Below are positions 18,062 to 30,009 of a stretch of DNA of 64,000 nt, piece after piece (the first letter of the stretch is position 1; every line of letters begins with the position of its first letter). A model generated the notes under the pieces. It had not been told where the DNA came from. It ran no database searches and saw only the letters and a list, made by a program, of their open reading frames with translations. The position numbers and the translations under genes are program-made. The stretch spans positions 1,426,001 through 1,490,000 of the forward strand of contig NZ_CP084115.1 of assembly GCF_020217465.1 (NCBI RefSeq), in the 5' to 3' direction. The stretch is from Cobetia amphilecti (GTDB lineage: Bacteria > Pseudomonadota > Gammaproteobacteria > Pseudomonadales > Halomonadaceae).

Positions 18062-20128
18062 ATGTCGTCATCTCGTTCACCGCATCGCTCGTCTACAGGT
18101 AGTGCTTCAAAGGGTGCTTCACATGGCGCTTCACGTGGCGACTCTCCCTCGCCGGGCCGCAAGAACCGCCGTCGTCTCTGGGCGGGCGTGACAGGGCTGA
18201 GCATTGCCTGCGTTGTCGCCCTCGGCTGGTGGGCCGGTACACCGCTCGACAACCCGGACGCCGCGACGCCTGATCAGCAGGTCGGGGATGGCGAAACGGA
18301 AGATGCAGGGCAATCAACATTGTGGCAGCAGTATCAGCGCGTGTGGCAGGCCAATCAGACCCGCTCACCCAAGGCGCGCAAGCCACTGCCACTGCCAGAC
18401 GTTTCCCGCGCCGGCTACCACCAGGGCGAGGCACTGCCGGCGCTTGAGCTCGAGTCCCGTGACGAGGGTGAAGCGGCAGGAAAGGGCGAGGCAGAAAAGG
18501 GCACGGCAGGTGAGAGCGCAAAGGGCGTGCTGCGCCGGTTCGATGTCACGGCCTACGGCGCGGATGGTAGTGACACCCTGAGTGATCGCCGCGCCATTCT
18601 CGAGGCGCATGCCGCCATGCGTGACTGGCAGCGCCAGGGCAGTGATGACGCTGACCGCCCGGCGCGCCGCGGCGTGCTCTATTTCCCGGCGGGGGATTAC
18701 GTGGTGTATGGTGCGGCCGAGCGCGACTGGTTTCACTCCCGCCTGGTGGCACTGAAAGCCGCGGTGGCGGACGCAGAACACCAGCAGGCGCTGCGCGAGG
18801 CATTGCTCAAGATGCAGGGTTTGAGTCTGGCAGGCAGTCATTGGACCTTGATGGGCGCGGGCAGTGATGTCACGCACCTCAAGCAGACCCGGCCGATGCT
18901 GCCGTTGCACGCCAGCTGGTACTGGAGCACTCCCTGGCTGCTGCATCTGGGCAATCTGGCCGAGGGGGGCAAGCAGGAAGAATGGCAAGCCGTCACACCG
19001 ACGAGACACCGGCAGCCGGCGGATACGCAGGACACGATCACGCTGGCGGATGAGGCGGGTCAGTCGGATGAGACAGATGGCGCAGCGCTCTCGCCAGGCG
19101 ATGAGGTGCTGCTGGAGAGCATCGACAAGCGGCCTGAGTCAGTGGCGCGTGCCCTGGCCCCCTATCAGATGGAAAAGGACGCCAGCACCGGCGAGTCACG
19201 CTGGTTGATCGAGCGTGACGGAGTGATCAAGCGGGCGCGCTATCGCGTGGTGGCACGTGACGGCAAGCGCCTCACGCTCTCGCTGCCGGTGGTGCATGAG
19301 CGCTTTCCCGGCGAGCAGTGGCGCATCGCACGCCTGCACCCGGCGCGGGAAGTCGGGGTGCAGGGCATCACGCTCAAGGGCAACTGGCGGGGGCACTTCA
19401 AGCATCACCGCAGTGCCGAGGATGACAGCGGCTTCGGCCTTCTGGACCTGGATGGCATCACGGATGGCTGGGTACGTGACGTGCGGCTCGACAGTTTCAA
19501 TCAGGGGGTGAAGGTGCGCCACAGCTCACAGCTGACACTCGAAGACGTGACGATGACCGGCAAGCCCGGGCATATCGCGATGACGATCAGTGACAGCAAT
19601 CAGGTACTGGCCCGCCAGGTAGTCGACCAAAGTCATGCCTGGCATGCGCCCGGGGTGGCCCGCTACGCGACCCATAACGTCTACCTTGAACTGGAGCACG
19701 CCGGTGACAGTGGTATCGAGCTGCATGGTCAGCAATCGCGCGACAACGTGTTCGATCGCAAGCGTGGCGGTCATGTGCGTGACCGCTGGGGCGCCAGTGT
19801 CGGCCATCAGCCCAATCATCTGCGCGGGCTGGTGCTGTGGAATCCGGTCAATACCGGCAAGCCGCATGCTGCCTGGCCCTTCATGCGCGCCGACTCCCAC
19901 TTCGGCAAGGTGATCATGCCGACGGTCGTCGGGGCGACCGGGCATGCGCTGGGCATCGCCAACCGCCATGACTATGCCCGAGTGATGAATGCCAAGGGCG
20001 TGACCGAGTATGACCCCTTGCCGCCGATGGATGCCTTGCAGGCACGCGTCGAGTCGCCGGGCGAGGCCGTGGAGCCCGCCTCGCTCTACCGCGCCCAGCG
20101 CGAGCTGCTGCAGGAGACGCGAGAGTGA
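18062..20128 (+). CDS. Membrane-anchored right-handed beta-helix protein in the glp-like operon
   Basis: 688 residues. A basic, Ser-rich N-terminus leads into one hydrophobic segment (about residues 39-56) without a clear cleavage site, so the large domain is probably periplasmic and anchored. Residues 150-260 resemble the start of pectate-lyase-like helices (FDVTAYGADGSDTLSDRRAI, YFPAGDYVVYG). The C-terminal half has repeated short strands (DGITDGWVRDV, SQLTLEDVTMTG, HNVYLELEHAGDSGIELHG) and PNHLRGLVLWNP, reminiscent of DUF4955 proteins. Such folds bind or cleave acidic polysaccharides, but I see no family-specific catalytic set. No strong SD precedes ATG 18062 (GTG 18032 is the alternative). 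It is not part of known glp operons. Confidence 0.75.
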   Translation: MSSSRSPHRSSTGSASKGASHGASRGDSPSPGRKNRRRLWAGVTGLSIACVVALGWWAGTPLDNPDAATPDQQVGDGETEDAGQSTLWQQYQRVWQANQTRSPKARKPLPLPDVSRAGYHQGEALPALELESRDEGEAAGKGEAEKGTAGESAKGVLRRFDVTAYGADGSDTLSDRRAILEAHAAMRDWQRQGSDDADRPARRGVLYFPAGDYVVYGAAERDWFHSRLVALKAAVADAEHQQALREALLKMQGLSLAGSHWTLMGAGSDVTHLKQTRPMLPLHASWYWSTPWLLHLGNLAEGGKQEEWQAVTPTRHRQPADTQDTITLADEAGQSDETDGAALSPGDEVLLESIDKRPESVARALAPYQMEKDASTGESRWLIERDGVIKRARYRVVARDGKRLTLSLPVVHERFPGEQWRIARLHPAREVGVQGITLKGNWRGHFKHHRSAEDDSGFGLLDLDGITDGWVRDVRLDSFNQGVKVRHSSQLTLEDVTMTGKPGHIAMTISDSNQVLARQVVDQSHAWHAPGVARYATHNVYLELEHAGDSGIELHGQQSRDNVFDRKRGGHVRDRWGASVGHQPNHLRGLVLWNPVNTGKPHAAWPFMRADSHFGKVIMPTVVGATGHALGIANRHDYARVMNAKGVTEYDPLPPMDALQARVESPGEAVEPASLYRAQRELLQETRE

Positions 20129-20367
20129 CAGCAAGCCGCTGAGTATCAGTGCATCAGGGCATCAGCGCAGCAGAGCAATCAGGTCAGCAAGGACAACAGA
20201 GCAGCAAGAACAACAGAGCAGCAGCCAACGACAGCCGATCGCAACGGCAGGAGGACGAGCAGCACCGAGAGCAAGCAAGGCGGCGAATCGCGCCGCGCGA
20301 CACGTGATTGACGGAAGTGGTTGTTGGAAGACGCGACACAACAATAACGCCAATGAAGGGACATCCC
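20129..20367 (+). promoter_or_regulatory. Leader before glpV with A-rich repeats and an AACAATAA element
   Basis: 239 bp rich in CAGCAG/AACAACAGAGCAGCA repeats (20155-20235). AACAATAA at 20340-20347, 21-28 nt before the ATG, fits the AANAANAA motif; a second match (AAGAACAA) is near 20207. Extra regulation or a secondary promoter for the binding protein is plausible. Confidence 0.4.
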
Positions 20368-22110
20368 ATGAGTCAGCACATCATTCGACCCGCACGCCTG
20401 CGTTACGCCATCGCCTTCGCCACGGCGGCGGGGCTTGCCGGCCTTTCCAGTCAGGCCATGGCCGATCAGTATCAGGATGCGGCAAGGAAGTGGATCGATC
20501 AGGAGTTCTCACCCTCCACGCTGAGCAAGGACGAGCAGATGTCCGAGCTCGAATGGTTCATCAAGGCCGCTGAACCGCTGCGCGGCATGGAAATCAAGGT
20601 GGCCTCGGAAACCCTGACCACCCATGAATACGAGTCCAAGGTGCTGGCCAAGGCCTTCAGCGAGATCACCGGCATCAAGCTGACCCACGACTTGATCCAG
20701 GAAGGCGACGTCATCGAGAAACTGCAGACCCAGATGCAGTCCGGGCGCAATATCTACGATGGCTACGTCAACGACTCCGACCTGATCGGCACGCACTTCC
20801 GCTATGGCAAGGTCGTGCCGATCAGCGACATGATGGAAGGCGACGGCAAGGCCTTCACCTCGCCGACGCTGGATCTGGACGACTTCATCGGGCTGGATTT
20901 CACCACCGGCCCGGATGACAAGCTCTATCAGCTGCCGGACCAGCAGTTCGCCAACCTCTACTGGTTCCGTGCCGACTGGTTCGAGCGCGAAGATTTGAAG
21001 AAGCAGTTCAAGGACAAGTACGGCTACGAGCTGGGGGTGCCGGTCAACTGGTCGGCCTATGAGGACATCGCCGACTTCTTCACCAATGACGTCAAGGAAA
21101 TCGACGGTGAGCGGGTCTACGGCCACATGGATTACGGCAAGAAGGACCCGTCACTTGGCTGGCGCTTCACCGATGCCTGGTTCTCGATGGCGGGTGCCGG
21201 CGACAAGGGCCTGCCCAACGGCCTGCCGGTGGACGAGTGGGGCATTCGTGTCGAGGAATGTCAGCCGGTGGGCTCCTCGGTGACACGTGGCGGCGCGGCC
21301 AACGGCCCGGCGGCCGTCTATGCCACCACCAAGTATGTCGACTGGCTGGGCAAGTACGCACCGCCGGAAGCCCAGGGCATGACCTTCTCCGAGTCCGGTC
21401 CGGTGCCGTCCCAGGGCAACATCGCCCAGCAGATCTTCTGGTACACCGCCTTCACCGCCGACATGACGCGGGATGGCCTGCCGGTGGTCAACGACGATGG
21501 CACCCCGAAGTGGCGCATGGCGCCGTCGCCGCATGGCCCGTACTGGGAAGAGGGCATGAAGCTTGGCTATCAGGACGTGGGCGCCTGGACCTTCTTCGAT
21601 TCCACGCCGGAGAAGAATCGTCACGCGGCCTGGCTGTACGCGCAGTTCGTCACCGCCAAGACCGTCTCGCTCAAGAAGACCCTGGAAGGGCTGACGCCGA
21701 TCCGCGAGTCGGATATCCAGTCCCAGGCGATGACCGATGCCGCGCCGAAGCTGGGCGGTCTGGTCGAGTTCTATCGCAGCCCGGCGCGGGTGCAGTGGTC
21801 GCCGACCGGGACCAACGTGCCGGATTACCCGAAGCTCGCCCAGCTGTGGTGGCAGTACATCTCCCAGGCCGCCAGCGGCGAAGCCACGCCGCAGGAAGCC
21901 CTCGATGGTCTGGCCAAGGCGCAGGACCGCATTCTCGAGCGTCTCGAGCGCGCCAAGGTGATGGACAACTGTGGGCCGAAGCTCAACGAGGAGCGTGATG
22001 CGGAGTACTGGTTCGCCCAGCCGGGTGCGCCGAAGGCCAAGCTGGACAACGAGAAGCCCAAGGGCGAGACCATCGCCTACGACGAGCTGCTCAAGAGCTG
22101 GAAGGAGTAA
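20368..22110 (+). CDS. glpV: GlpV-like periplasmic solute-binding protein
   Basis: 580 residues, long for a binding protein but usual for this family. A signal peptide with basic start (RPARLR), hydrophobic core and cleavage after SQAMA before DQYQDAARKW is clear. The conserved start of the mature part (AARKWIDQEFSPSTLSKDEQM) and a late segment with WSPTGTNVPDYPKLAQLWWQ match the rhizobial glycerol-binding protein group as I know it. AAGGGA precedes ATG 20368. It is the last gene of the operon, followed by a strong terminator. A glycerol or similar polyol ligand is inferred; the extra beta-helix gene upstream leaves room for a larger saccharide. Confidence 0.85.
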   Translation: MSQHIIRPARLRYAIAFATAAGLAGLSSQAMADQYQDAARKWIDQEFSPSTLSKDEQMSELEWFIKAAEPLRGMEIKVASETLTTHEYESKVLAKAFSEITGIKLTHDLIQEGDVIEKLQTQMQSGRNIYDGYVNDSDLIGTHFRYGKVVPISDMMEGDGKAFTSPTLDLDDFIGLDFTTGPDDKLYQLPDQQFANLYWFRADWFEREDLKKQFKDKYGYELGVPVNWSAYEDIADFFTNDVKEIDGERVYGHMDYGKKDPSLGWRFTDAWFSMAGAGDKGLPNGLPVDEWGIRVEECQPVGSSVTRGGAANGPAAVYATTKYVDWLGKYAPPEAQGMTFSESGPVPSQGNIAQQIFWYTAFTADMTRDGLPVVNDDGTPKWRMAPSPHGPYWEEGMKLGYQDVGAWTFFDSTPEKNRHAAWLYAQFVTAKTVSLKKTLEGLTPIRESDIQSQAMTDAAPKLGGLVEFYRSPARVQWSPTGTNVPDYPKLAQLWWQYISQAASGEATPQEALDGLAKAQDRILERLERAKVMDNCGPKLNEERDAEYWFAQPGAPKAKLDNEKPKGETIAYDELLKSWKE

Positions 22111-22168
22111 GTTTGGCCGGCGCGACAGTGCGCCTTCGAGCAGTTTCCTGAAAGACAGCAGCAACGAC

Positions 22169-22203
22169 AACGCCCCTGCCGGTTTCCCGGCAGGGGCGTT
22201 TTT
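22169..22203 (+). terminator. Terminator of the glp-like operon
   Basis: AACGCCCCTGCCGG and CCGGCAGGGGCGTT form a 14-bp perfect stem with a TTTC loop, followed by TTT. The A-run on the other side lets it also serve the convergent gcvP. Confidence 0.9.
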
Positions 22204-22292
22204 GTGCCACAGCGATCAGCGACAGCGTTTCATCACTTTCTCATTGCTGGCTTACCGTTACGGCTTTTAATTACCGCGTTCAGTCACGGCTC

Positions 22293-25187
<2,895 letters not shown>

Positions 25188-25498
25188 GCAAGAAATCCTG
25201 TGCTGCAACGGGGACTGCAGAGGGCAGTCCGCGGGAGGAACATCACCGTGCCAGCGAGGAAGCGGCGGGCAGGGCGTCGGGAATCATGGGGGCATCGACA
25301 TCACTGCCGAGCATGCTGCAGTTGCTTCACTCCCCGCGCGACCTGCAAGGGCGGTCGTGTCAGGGGCGTCGTGCCATCGAAACGGGGTGGCGCAGTCACG
25401 AGGGTGGCTGTGCGCGAGTGCGGCTATATGCGAGCGCGGAAAGGCGCTGAAACCTCCTGCCCTGAGCGTCTGCGGCATGGACAGGAGGTTGACGGCGA

Positions 25499-25891
25499 TC
25501 AGGCTTCGCTTTCGACCAGCTGAGAATAGGCATCAGCGTCGAGCAGCTTGTCGAGTTCGGCGCTGTCAGCGACCTTCATCTTCAGAATCCAGGCATCGTC
25601 ATAGGGGCTTTCGTTGACGGATTCCGGCGCGTCTTCGAGGCTCTCGTTGACGGCGATGACTTCACCGGCCAGCGGCGCGTACAGATCAGAGGCCGCCTTG
25701 ACGGACTCGATGACCCCGAACTCTTCTTCCAGCGCCAGCTCACGGCCGACTTCCGGCAGTTCGACGAAGACGACGTCGCCCAGCGCTTCCTGGGCGTGGT
25801 CGGTGATCCCGATGGTCACGGTGCCATCACCGTTGTCCTGAACCCACTCGTGACTCTCGGTGTACTTCAGCGTGGCGGGAATATTGCTCAT
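25499..25891 (-). CDS. gcvH: Glycine cleavage system H protein
   Basis: 130 residues. The lipoylated lysine lies in [15 protein letters not shown] (Lys65), and the start [13 protein letters not shown] is typical. H protein carries the aminomethyl group from GcvP to GcvT and then hydrogen to lipoamide dehydrogenase. It is the first gene of a probable gcvH-gcvP unit. The long upstream region was checked for a glycine riboswitch on this strand and none was recognised. Confidence 0.97.
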   Translation of the reverse strand: MSNIPATLKYTESHEWVQDNGDGTVTIGITDHAQEALGDVVFVELPEVGRELALEEEFGVIESVKAASDLYAPLAGEVIAVNESLEDAPESVNESPYDDAWILKMKVADSAELDKLLDADAYSQLVESEA

Positions 25892-26582
25892 GAGTGTTTT
25901 CCTATGTGAAAAGATTTTCTGATTCAGGGAATCGGTACGTCATTATGCCCCAAGGTCCCGGCGTGTGGCAGTGGCAGACTGCCGCGTGATGCTACGACTT
26001 TGGGCGTGTATTGCTGACGGCCGTACCTCTATCGTGGTCTGTCACTCTTCGGGCGTCCAGTGTCTTGCGTGGTTCACTCATGAAGCCCGCCATCACGGGC
26101 CTGCCTGGCCCATGGATGTGCATCGCTGGCCAGGCCGCCCAGCGCCTTTCCAGCGCGCCGTGACACCTCGTGAGAGGTTGAGTGCATTGCAGCAGCGCGG
26201 GAGATCGGTCGCGCCAGTGGGCGAGGATGTCCGGGTCACTGTTGCGAGGCGCTCAAACTCGCGTTATGGTGCCGACAGTTTCTTATCGGAAACTTGTTTC
26301 CATGTTGTGTCGTGAAGACCCGGCTGTCAATGCCTGATGCGTTCGAGCAGAGCGAACCTGATGAGAGCGCGTGAGAGTGCTAGTGGCGCTGAGGGAGTCT
26401 TTACCTGAGGGTTACCGCGCCGGGCATGCGGCTCGGCTTTCGGTTCGTCATTTGTCTCGACATCCGGCTCGGTTTGTTGTGAGACTTTTTTCGTCAGTCT
26501 CGAGATCACCCGGCGCAGGATCTGCTGCCAGAAGACACGATGAGGCGATGAAACATGCGAGTTGGCGCAGTCTCATCGTACT
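25892..26582. other. Long intergenic region upstream of gcvH, with GGAAAC-TT-GTTTCC palindrome
   Basis: About 690 bp without a convincing gene. At 26288-26301 a 14-bp palindrome GGAAACTTGTTTCC contains GAAAC-N2-GTTTC, the pattern bound by PsrA-type TetR regulators in Pseudomonas. It lies about 400 bp before gcvH. A small hairpin CCTC-GTGA-GAGG is near 26166. A 60-codon minus-strand ORF at 26327-26509 shows no gene-like features. Confidence 0.4.
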
Positions 26583-26583
26583 T

Positions 26584-26763
26584 TTTACGCAATGATTGCC
26601 TCACCTGCCAGCGTAAAGCCCTGTTGGGCTAGTGAAGTGAGATAGCTTCCGCTAATGTGAGCTGTCCCAACGGTGAAAATGCCGTGGGAGGCTCGTCGCG
26701 GGTCGATCACCCGCCTGGGGATGGTACCGCCACGAGTCACTGCGCATCGTGTGATAACAACAA
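26584..26763 (+). promoter_or_regulatory. Structured 5' leader of the alanine/glycine symporter gene, with AACAACAA element
   Basis: Successive stems are visible: TTTACGC/GCGTAAA (26584-26617), AGCCC/GGGCT (26617-26630), TAGC/GCTA (26643-26654), CCCAACGG/CCGTGGG (26666-26688), and CTCGT/ACGAG (26692-26736) enclosing GCGGGT/ACCCGC. AACAACAA at 26756-26763 follows, 20-27 nt before the start. It does not read as a glycine riboswitch or another class I know; function is inferred. Confidence 0.4.
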
Positions 26764-26782
26764 TTCAGCGGAGGAAATCTGC

Positions 26783-28150
26783 GTGGAAATGATCAGTTCC
26801 GTCTTTAGTGCCATCAATGGCGTCGTCTGGGGCCCATTGATGCTGATCCTGTTGCTCGGGGTCGGCTTCTATCTTCAGGCAGGCCTCAAGGGCATGCCGC
26901 TTCGCAAGTTGGGTACCGGCTTCAAGCTGTTGTGGAATGGTCGTGCGCCGGGCAAGGATGGCGACGGCGAGATTTCTCCTTTCAATGCCCTGATGACGTC
27001 GCTGTCGGCGACCATCGGTACCGGCAACATCGCGGGCGTGGCAACCGCCATCGCGCTGGGTGGCCCGGGGGCGATCTTCTGGATGTGGATCACCGCGCTG
27101 GTCGGCATGGCGACCAAGTACGCCGAGGCCGTGTGTGCCGTGCGTTATCGTGAAGTCGATGACACCGGCAACCATGTCGGTGGCCCGATGTACTACATCC
27201 GCAACGGTCTGGGCGCCAAGTGGGGCTGGCTGGGCGGTGCCTTCGCCTTCTTCGGTTGCTTCGCGGCCTTCGGCATCGGCAACACCGTGCAGTCCAACTC
27301 GGTCGCGGATGCGCTGGAAACGTCCTTCGCCATCCCGCACTGGGTCTCCGGTGTGGTGATGATGGTGCTGGCCGGCGCCGTGATTCTCGGTGGCATCAAG
27401 CGTATCTCCAGCGTGGCGGGCAAGCTGGTGCCGTTCATGGCCATCGCCTACTTCCTGGCCGGCATCATCATCCTGGTGATCAACGCCGACCAGATCGGCC
27501 ATGCCTTCGGCCTCATCTTCACCTATGCCTTCAATCCGGTCGCGGCTACCGGCGGCTTTGCCGGGGCAGCGGTGATGGCCGCCATCCGCTTCGGTGTGGC
27601 GCGCGGTATCTTCTCCAATGAAGCGGGCCTGGGCAGTGCGCCCATCGCCCACGCGGCGGCGCAGACCAAGAACCCGGTTCGTCAGGGGCTGGTCGCGATG
27701 CTGGGGACCTTCATCGACACCATCATCATCTGCACCATCACGGCGCTGGCGATCATCACTTCCGGCCTGTGGTCTTCCGGGGAAACCGGCGCGGCCCTGA
27801 CCTCGATGTCCTTCGATCAGGCGCTGCCGGGCGTGGGCAACCACCTGGTGGCCATCGCGCTGGCGGTCTTCGCCTTCACCACCATTCTTGGCTGGTCCTT
27901 CTATGGTGAGAAGTGCTTCCAGTACCTGTTCGGTACGCGTGCCATCATGCTGTATCGCATCGTGTTCGTGATCGCGATTCCGCTGGGCGCGATGGCCAAG
28001 CTCGACCTGATCTGGCTGATGGCGGACACCTTCAATGCGCTGATGGCGATTCCGAACCTGATCGGTCTGGCGCTGCTGTCGCCGGTGGTCTTCAAGCTGA
28101 CGCGTGATTATTTTGATGGCAAGGAAGTGCTGGCTGGCGAAGATCGCTGA
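26783..28150 (+). CDS. Sodium:alanine/glycine symporter (AgcS family)
   Basis: 455 residues, about 11 predicted membrane helices. The family motif region GTGNIAGVATAIALGGPGAIFWMW and GSAPIAHAAAQT are visible. AgcS proteins import alanine or glycine with sodium. The start is GTG 26783, because GGAGGA lies 7 nt upstream and the longer frame to 26657 covers the structured leader; ATG 26789 is the other option. It sits between gcvPH and gcvT and is co-oriented with gcvT, so glycine supply for the cleavage system is a likely job. The leader stems and the A-rich element suggest post-transcriptional control. Confidence 0.92.
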   Translation: MEMISSVFSAINGVVWGPLMLILLLGVGFYLQAGLKGMPLRKLGTGFKLLWNGRAPGKDGDGEISPFNALMTSLSATIGTGNIAGVATAIALGGPGAIFWMWITALVGMATKYAEAVCAVRYREVDDTGNHVGGPMYYIRNGLGAKWGWLGGAFAFFGCFAAFGIGNTVQSNSVADALETSFAIPHWVSGVVMMVLAGAVILGGIKRISSVAGKLVPFMAIAYFLAGIIILVINADQIGHAFGLIFTYAFNPVAATGGFAGAAVMAAIRFGVARGIFSNEAGLGSAPIAHAAAQTKNPVRQGLVAMLGTFIDTIIICTITALAIITSGLWSSGETGAALTSMSFDQALPGVGNHLVAIALAVFAFTTILGWSFYGEKCFQYLFGTRAIMLYRIVFVIAIPLGAMAKLDLIWLMADTFNALMAIPNLIGLALLSPVVFKLTRDYFDGKEVLAGEDR

Positions 28151-28231
28151 ACGACGCTGATGACTCGCCTGGCCCTACCGTGCCACTGACTGCCTTCTGC
28201 ATCGCTCGGGTCACCTGATCTGGGCGGTGCA

Positions 28232-28327
28232 GGCGCAGGGTGCCCTGTTCAAGTCGGCAGTGCTCTTGAGAGCAGTGCCCATGCCGGCAGGGCTCCTGAC
28301 AGCGGTGCCCTGACAGCAGTGCCCATG
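28232..28327. repeat. Imperfect short repeats between symporter gene and gcvT
   Basis: GCAGTGCCCATG occurs exactly at 28272 and 28316, and CTGACAGC(G/A)GTGCCC appears twice in tandem around 28295-28324, with related GCAGGGTGCCCTG before them. No gene is in this 254-bp gap. The role is unknown; local duplication is the simplest reading. Confidence 0.5.
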
Positions 28328-28404
28328 ACAACAAGCCTCTAGAGAGCGTGTGCCGTTCGGGTGCCATCTCTGAGAGTCATCGCAAGCCAACCTGGAGAAT
28401 GACG

Positions 28405-29538
28405 ATGTCCGATTCCGCCGCAGTGACGGGTCTCAAGCAGACCGCCCTTCATGACCTGCATGTCGAGCAGGGGGCCAGGATGGTCGAGTTCGCCGGCTAT
28501 TCCATGCCCGTGCAGTACCCGCTTGGCGTCAAGAAGGAGCATGAACACACGCGCGCCAAGGCAGGGCTGTTCGATGTCTCGCACATGGGGCAGTTGATCC
28601 TGCGTGGCGAGAATGTGCAGGCGGCGCTGGAGGCCCTGGTGCCGACGGATATCATCGACCTGCCGGTGGGCATGCAGCGCTATGGCCTGCTGACCTCCGA
28701 CACTGGCGGTATCCTGGATGACTTGATGATCGTCAATGGCGGTGATCACCTCTACGTGGTGGTGAACGCTGCCTGCAAGGATCAGGACATCGCGCACCTG
28801 CGGGTCGGCCTGCCGATGGATATCGAGCTTGAGGTGCTGGATGATCGGGCACTGCTCGCACTGCAGGGGCCGATGGCTCACGCGGTGATGCAGCGTCTGT
28901 CGCCCGAGGCCTGCGAGCTGACCTTCATGCACCATGCCCACGTCACCATCGAGGGCATCGAGTGTTGGGTCAGCCGCAGTGGCTATACCGGCGAGGATGG
29001 CTTCGAGATCTCCGTGCCCGATGCCGACGCAGAGCGTTTCGCGCGTCTGTTGCTGGCGATTGAGGAGGTGGAGTTCATCGGTCTTGGCGCGCGGGACTCG
29101 CTGCGTCTCGAGGCGGGGCTGTGCCTGTACGGTCACGATCTCGATACCACCACCTCGCCGGTGGAAGGCAGCCTGATCTGGGCGTTGGGCAAGGTGCGTC
29201 GTCAGGGCGGCGAGCGTGAAGGCGGCTTCCCGGGGGCCGATGTCATCCTGACCCAGATCGCCAACAAGGATCACACCCGCAAGCGGGTGGGGCTGGTTGC
29301 CCAGGGGCGTGCGCCTATCCGCGAAGGGGCTGAGCTCTATGATGCCCAGGACAATCGTATCGGTGTGGTGACCTCCGGCAGCTTCGGGCCGACCTATGGC
29401 AAGCCGGTGGCGATGGGCTACGTGAGCATCGCTCACAGCGCACTCGAGACCGAAGTGTTTGCCGATGTGCGTGGCAAGCGTCTGCCGATGACGGTGACGA
29501 AGATGCCGTTCGTCGAGCAGCGCTACTATCGGGGGTAA
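28405..29538 (+). CDS. gcvT: Glycine cleavage system aminomethyltransferase, T protein
   Basis: 377 residues. It moves the methylene group from the H-protein arm to tetrahydrofolate, releasing ammonia. Seen: MVEFAGYSMPVQYPLG, the FDVSHMGQ motif, the folate-site region GYTGEDGFEI and the end GKRLPMTVTKMPFVEQRYYR. TGGAGA stands 6 nt before ATG 28405; another in-frame ATG two codons earlier is too close to it. It is separated from gcvPH by the symporter gene and faces away from them. Two terminators follow. Confidence 0.97.
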   Translation: MSDSAAVTGLKQTALHDLHVEQGARMVEFAGYSMPVQYPLGVKKEHEHTRAKAGLFDVSHMGQLILRGENVQAALEALVPTDIIDLPVGMQRYGLLTSDTGGILDDLMIVNGGDHLYVVVNAACKDQDIAHLRVGLPMDIELEVLDDRALLALQGPMAHAVMQRLSPEACELTFMHHAHVTIEGIECWVSRSGYTGEDGFEISVPDADAERFARLLLAIEEVEFIGLGARDSLRLEAGLCLYGHDLDTTTSPVEGSLIWALGKVRRQGGEREGGFPGADVILTQIANKDHTRKRVGLVAQGRAPIREGAELYDAQDNRIGVVTSGSFGPTYGKPVAMGYVSIAHSALETEVFADVRGKRLPMTVTKMPFVEQRYYRG

Positions 29539-29640
29539 GCGCACCGTGGTCAGGTGAGCCACAGTCAGGCTCGCTGCGAGGCGTGACGACCCGTCGCGGG
29601 TAGCAGCGCCTTGAAGAGATACGAAAAGGAAGGGAAACGA

Positions 29641-29670
29641 AAAAGGGACTGCCCAGGCAGTCCCTTTTTT
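29641..29670 (+). terminator. Terminator of gcvT
   Basis: GGGACTGCC and GGCAGTCCC form the stem, followed by six T residues. Confidence 0.9.
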
Positions 29671-29733
29671 CATGTCTGGCACTCGGGCATGCGGAGGGAT
29701 GCGATACCCCGCGGCGTGCGCGAACGCCAGACG

Positions 29734-29763
29734 CAGAAAAGCCCGCCGAAGCGGGCTTTTCTG
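29734..29763. terminator. Bidirectional terminator between gcvT and cold-shock gene
   Basis: CAGAAAAGCCCGC and GCGGGCTTTTCTG are perfect complements around a CGAA tetraloop. It serves the minus-strand cold-shock gene and backs up gcvT termination. Confidence 0.85.
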
Positions 29764-29802
29764 TCGGAGGAGGGGGTAGCCTCTTCCAGCTAAAATCAAA
29801 GC

Positions 29803-30009
29803 TTAGTCGATCAGCTTGATGTTAGCGGCCTGGAGGCCTTTCTTGCCCTGGGTGACGTCGAAGGAGACCTTCTGACCGTCTTGCAGAGACTTGAAGCCTT
29901 CAGCCTGGATTTCGGAGAAGTGTGCGAACAGGTCGTCACCGTTGTCGTCCGGAGAAATGAAGCCGAAACCTTTGGTGTCGTTGAACCACTTGACTGTGCC
30001 AGTTGCCAT
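29803..30009 (-). CDS. CspA-family cold-shock protein
   Basis: 68 residues, a single cold-shock domain with both RNA-binding motifs (KGFGFI and DLFAHF). It binds single-stranded nucleic acid and melts RNA structure. The long AT-rich region upstream on this strand (to about 30200) is compatible with the structured leader typical of cspA-type mRNAs. Which paralogue it is cannot be decided from sequence alone. Confidence 0.95.
   Translation of the reverse strand: MATGTVKWFNDTKGFGFISPDDNGDDLFAHFSEIQAEGFKSLQDGQKVSFDVTQGKKGLQAANIKLID

Noticed and set aside
26327-26509. 60-codon minus-strand ORF in the gcvH upstream gap
   Set aside because: Very Arg/Lys/Pro-rich without SD or family resemblance; more likely chance.
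25892-26780. Glycine riboswitch for gcvH or the symporter gene
   Set aside because: Searched both strands by eye for the conserved aptamer cores; only short partial resemblances were found.
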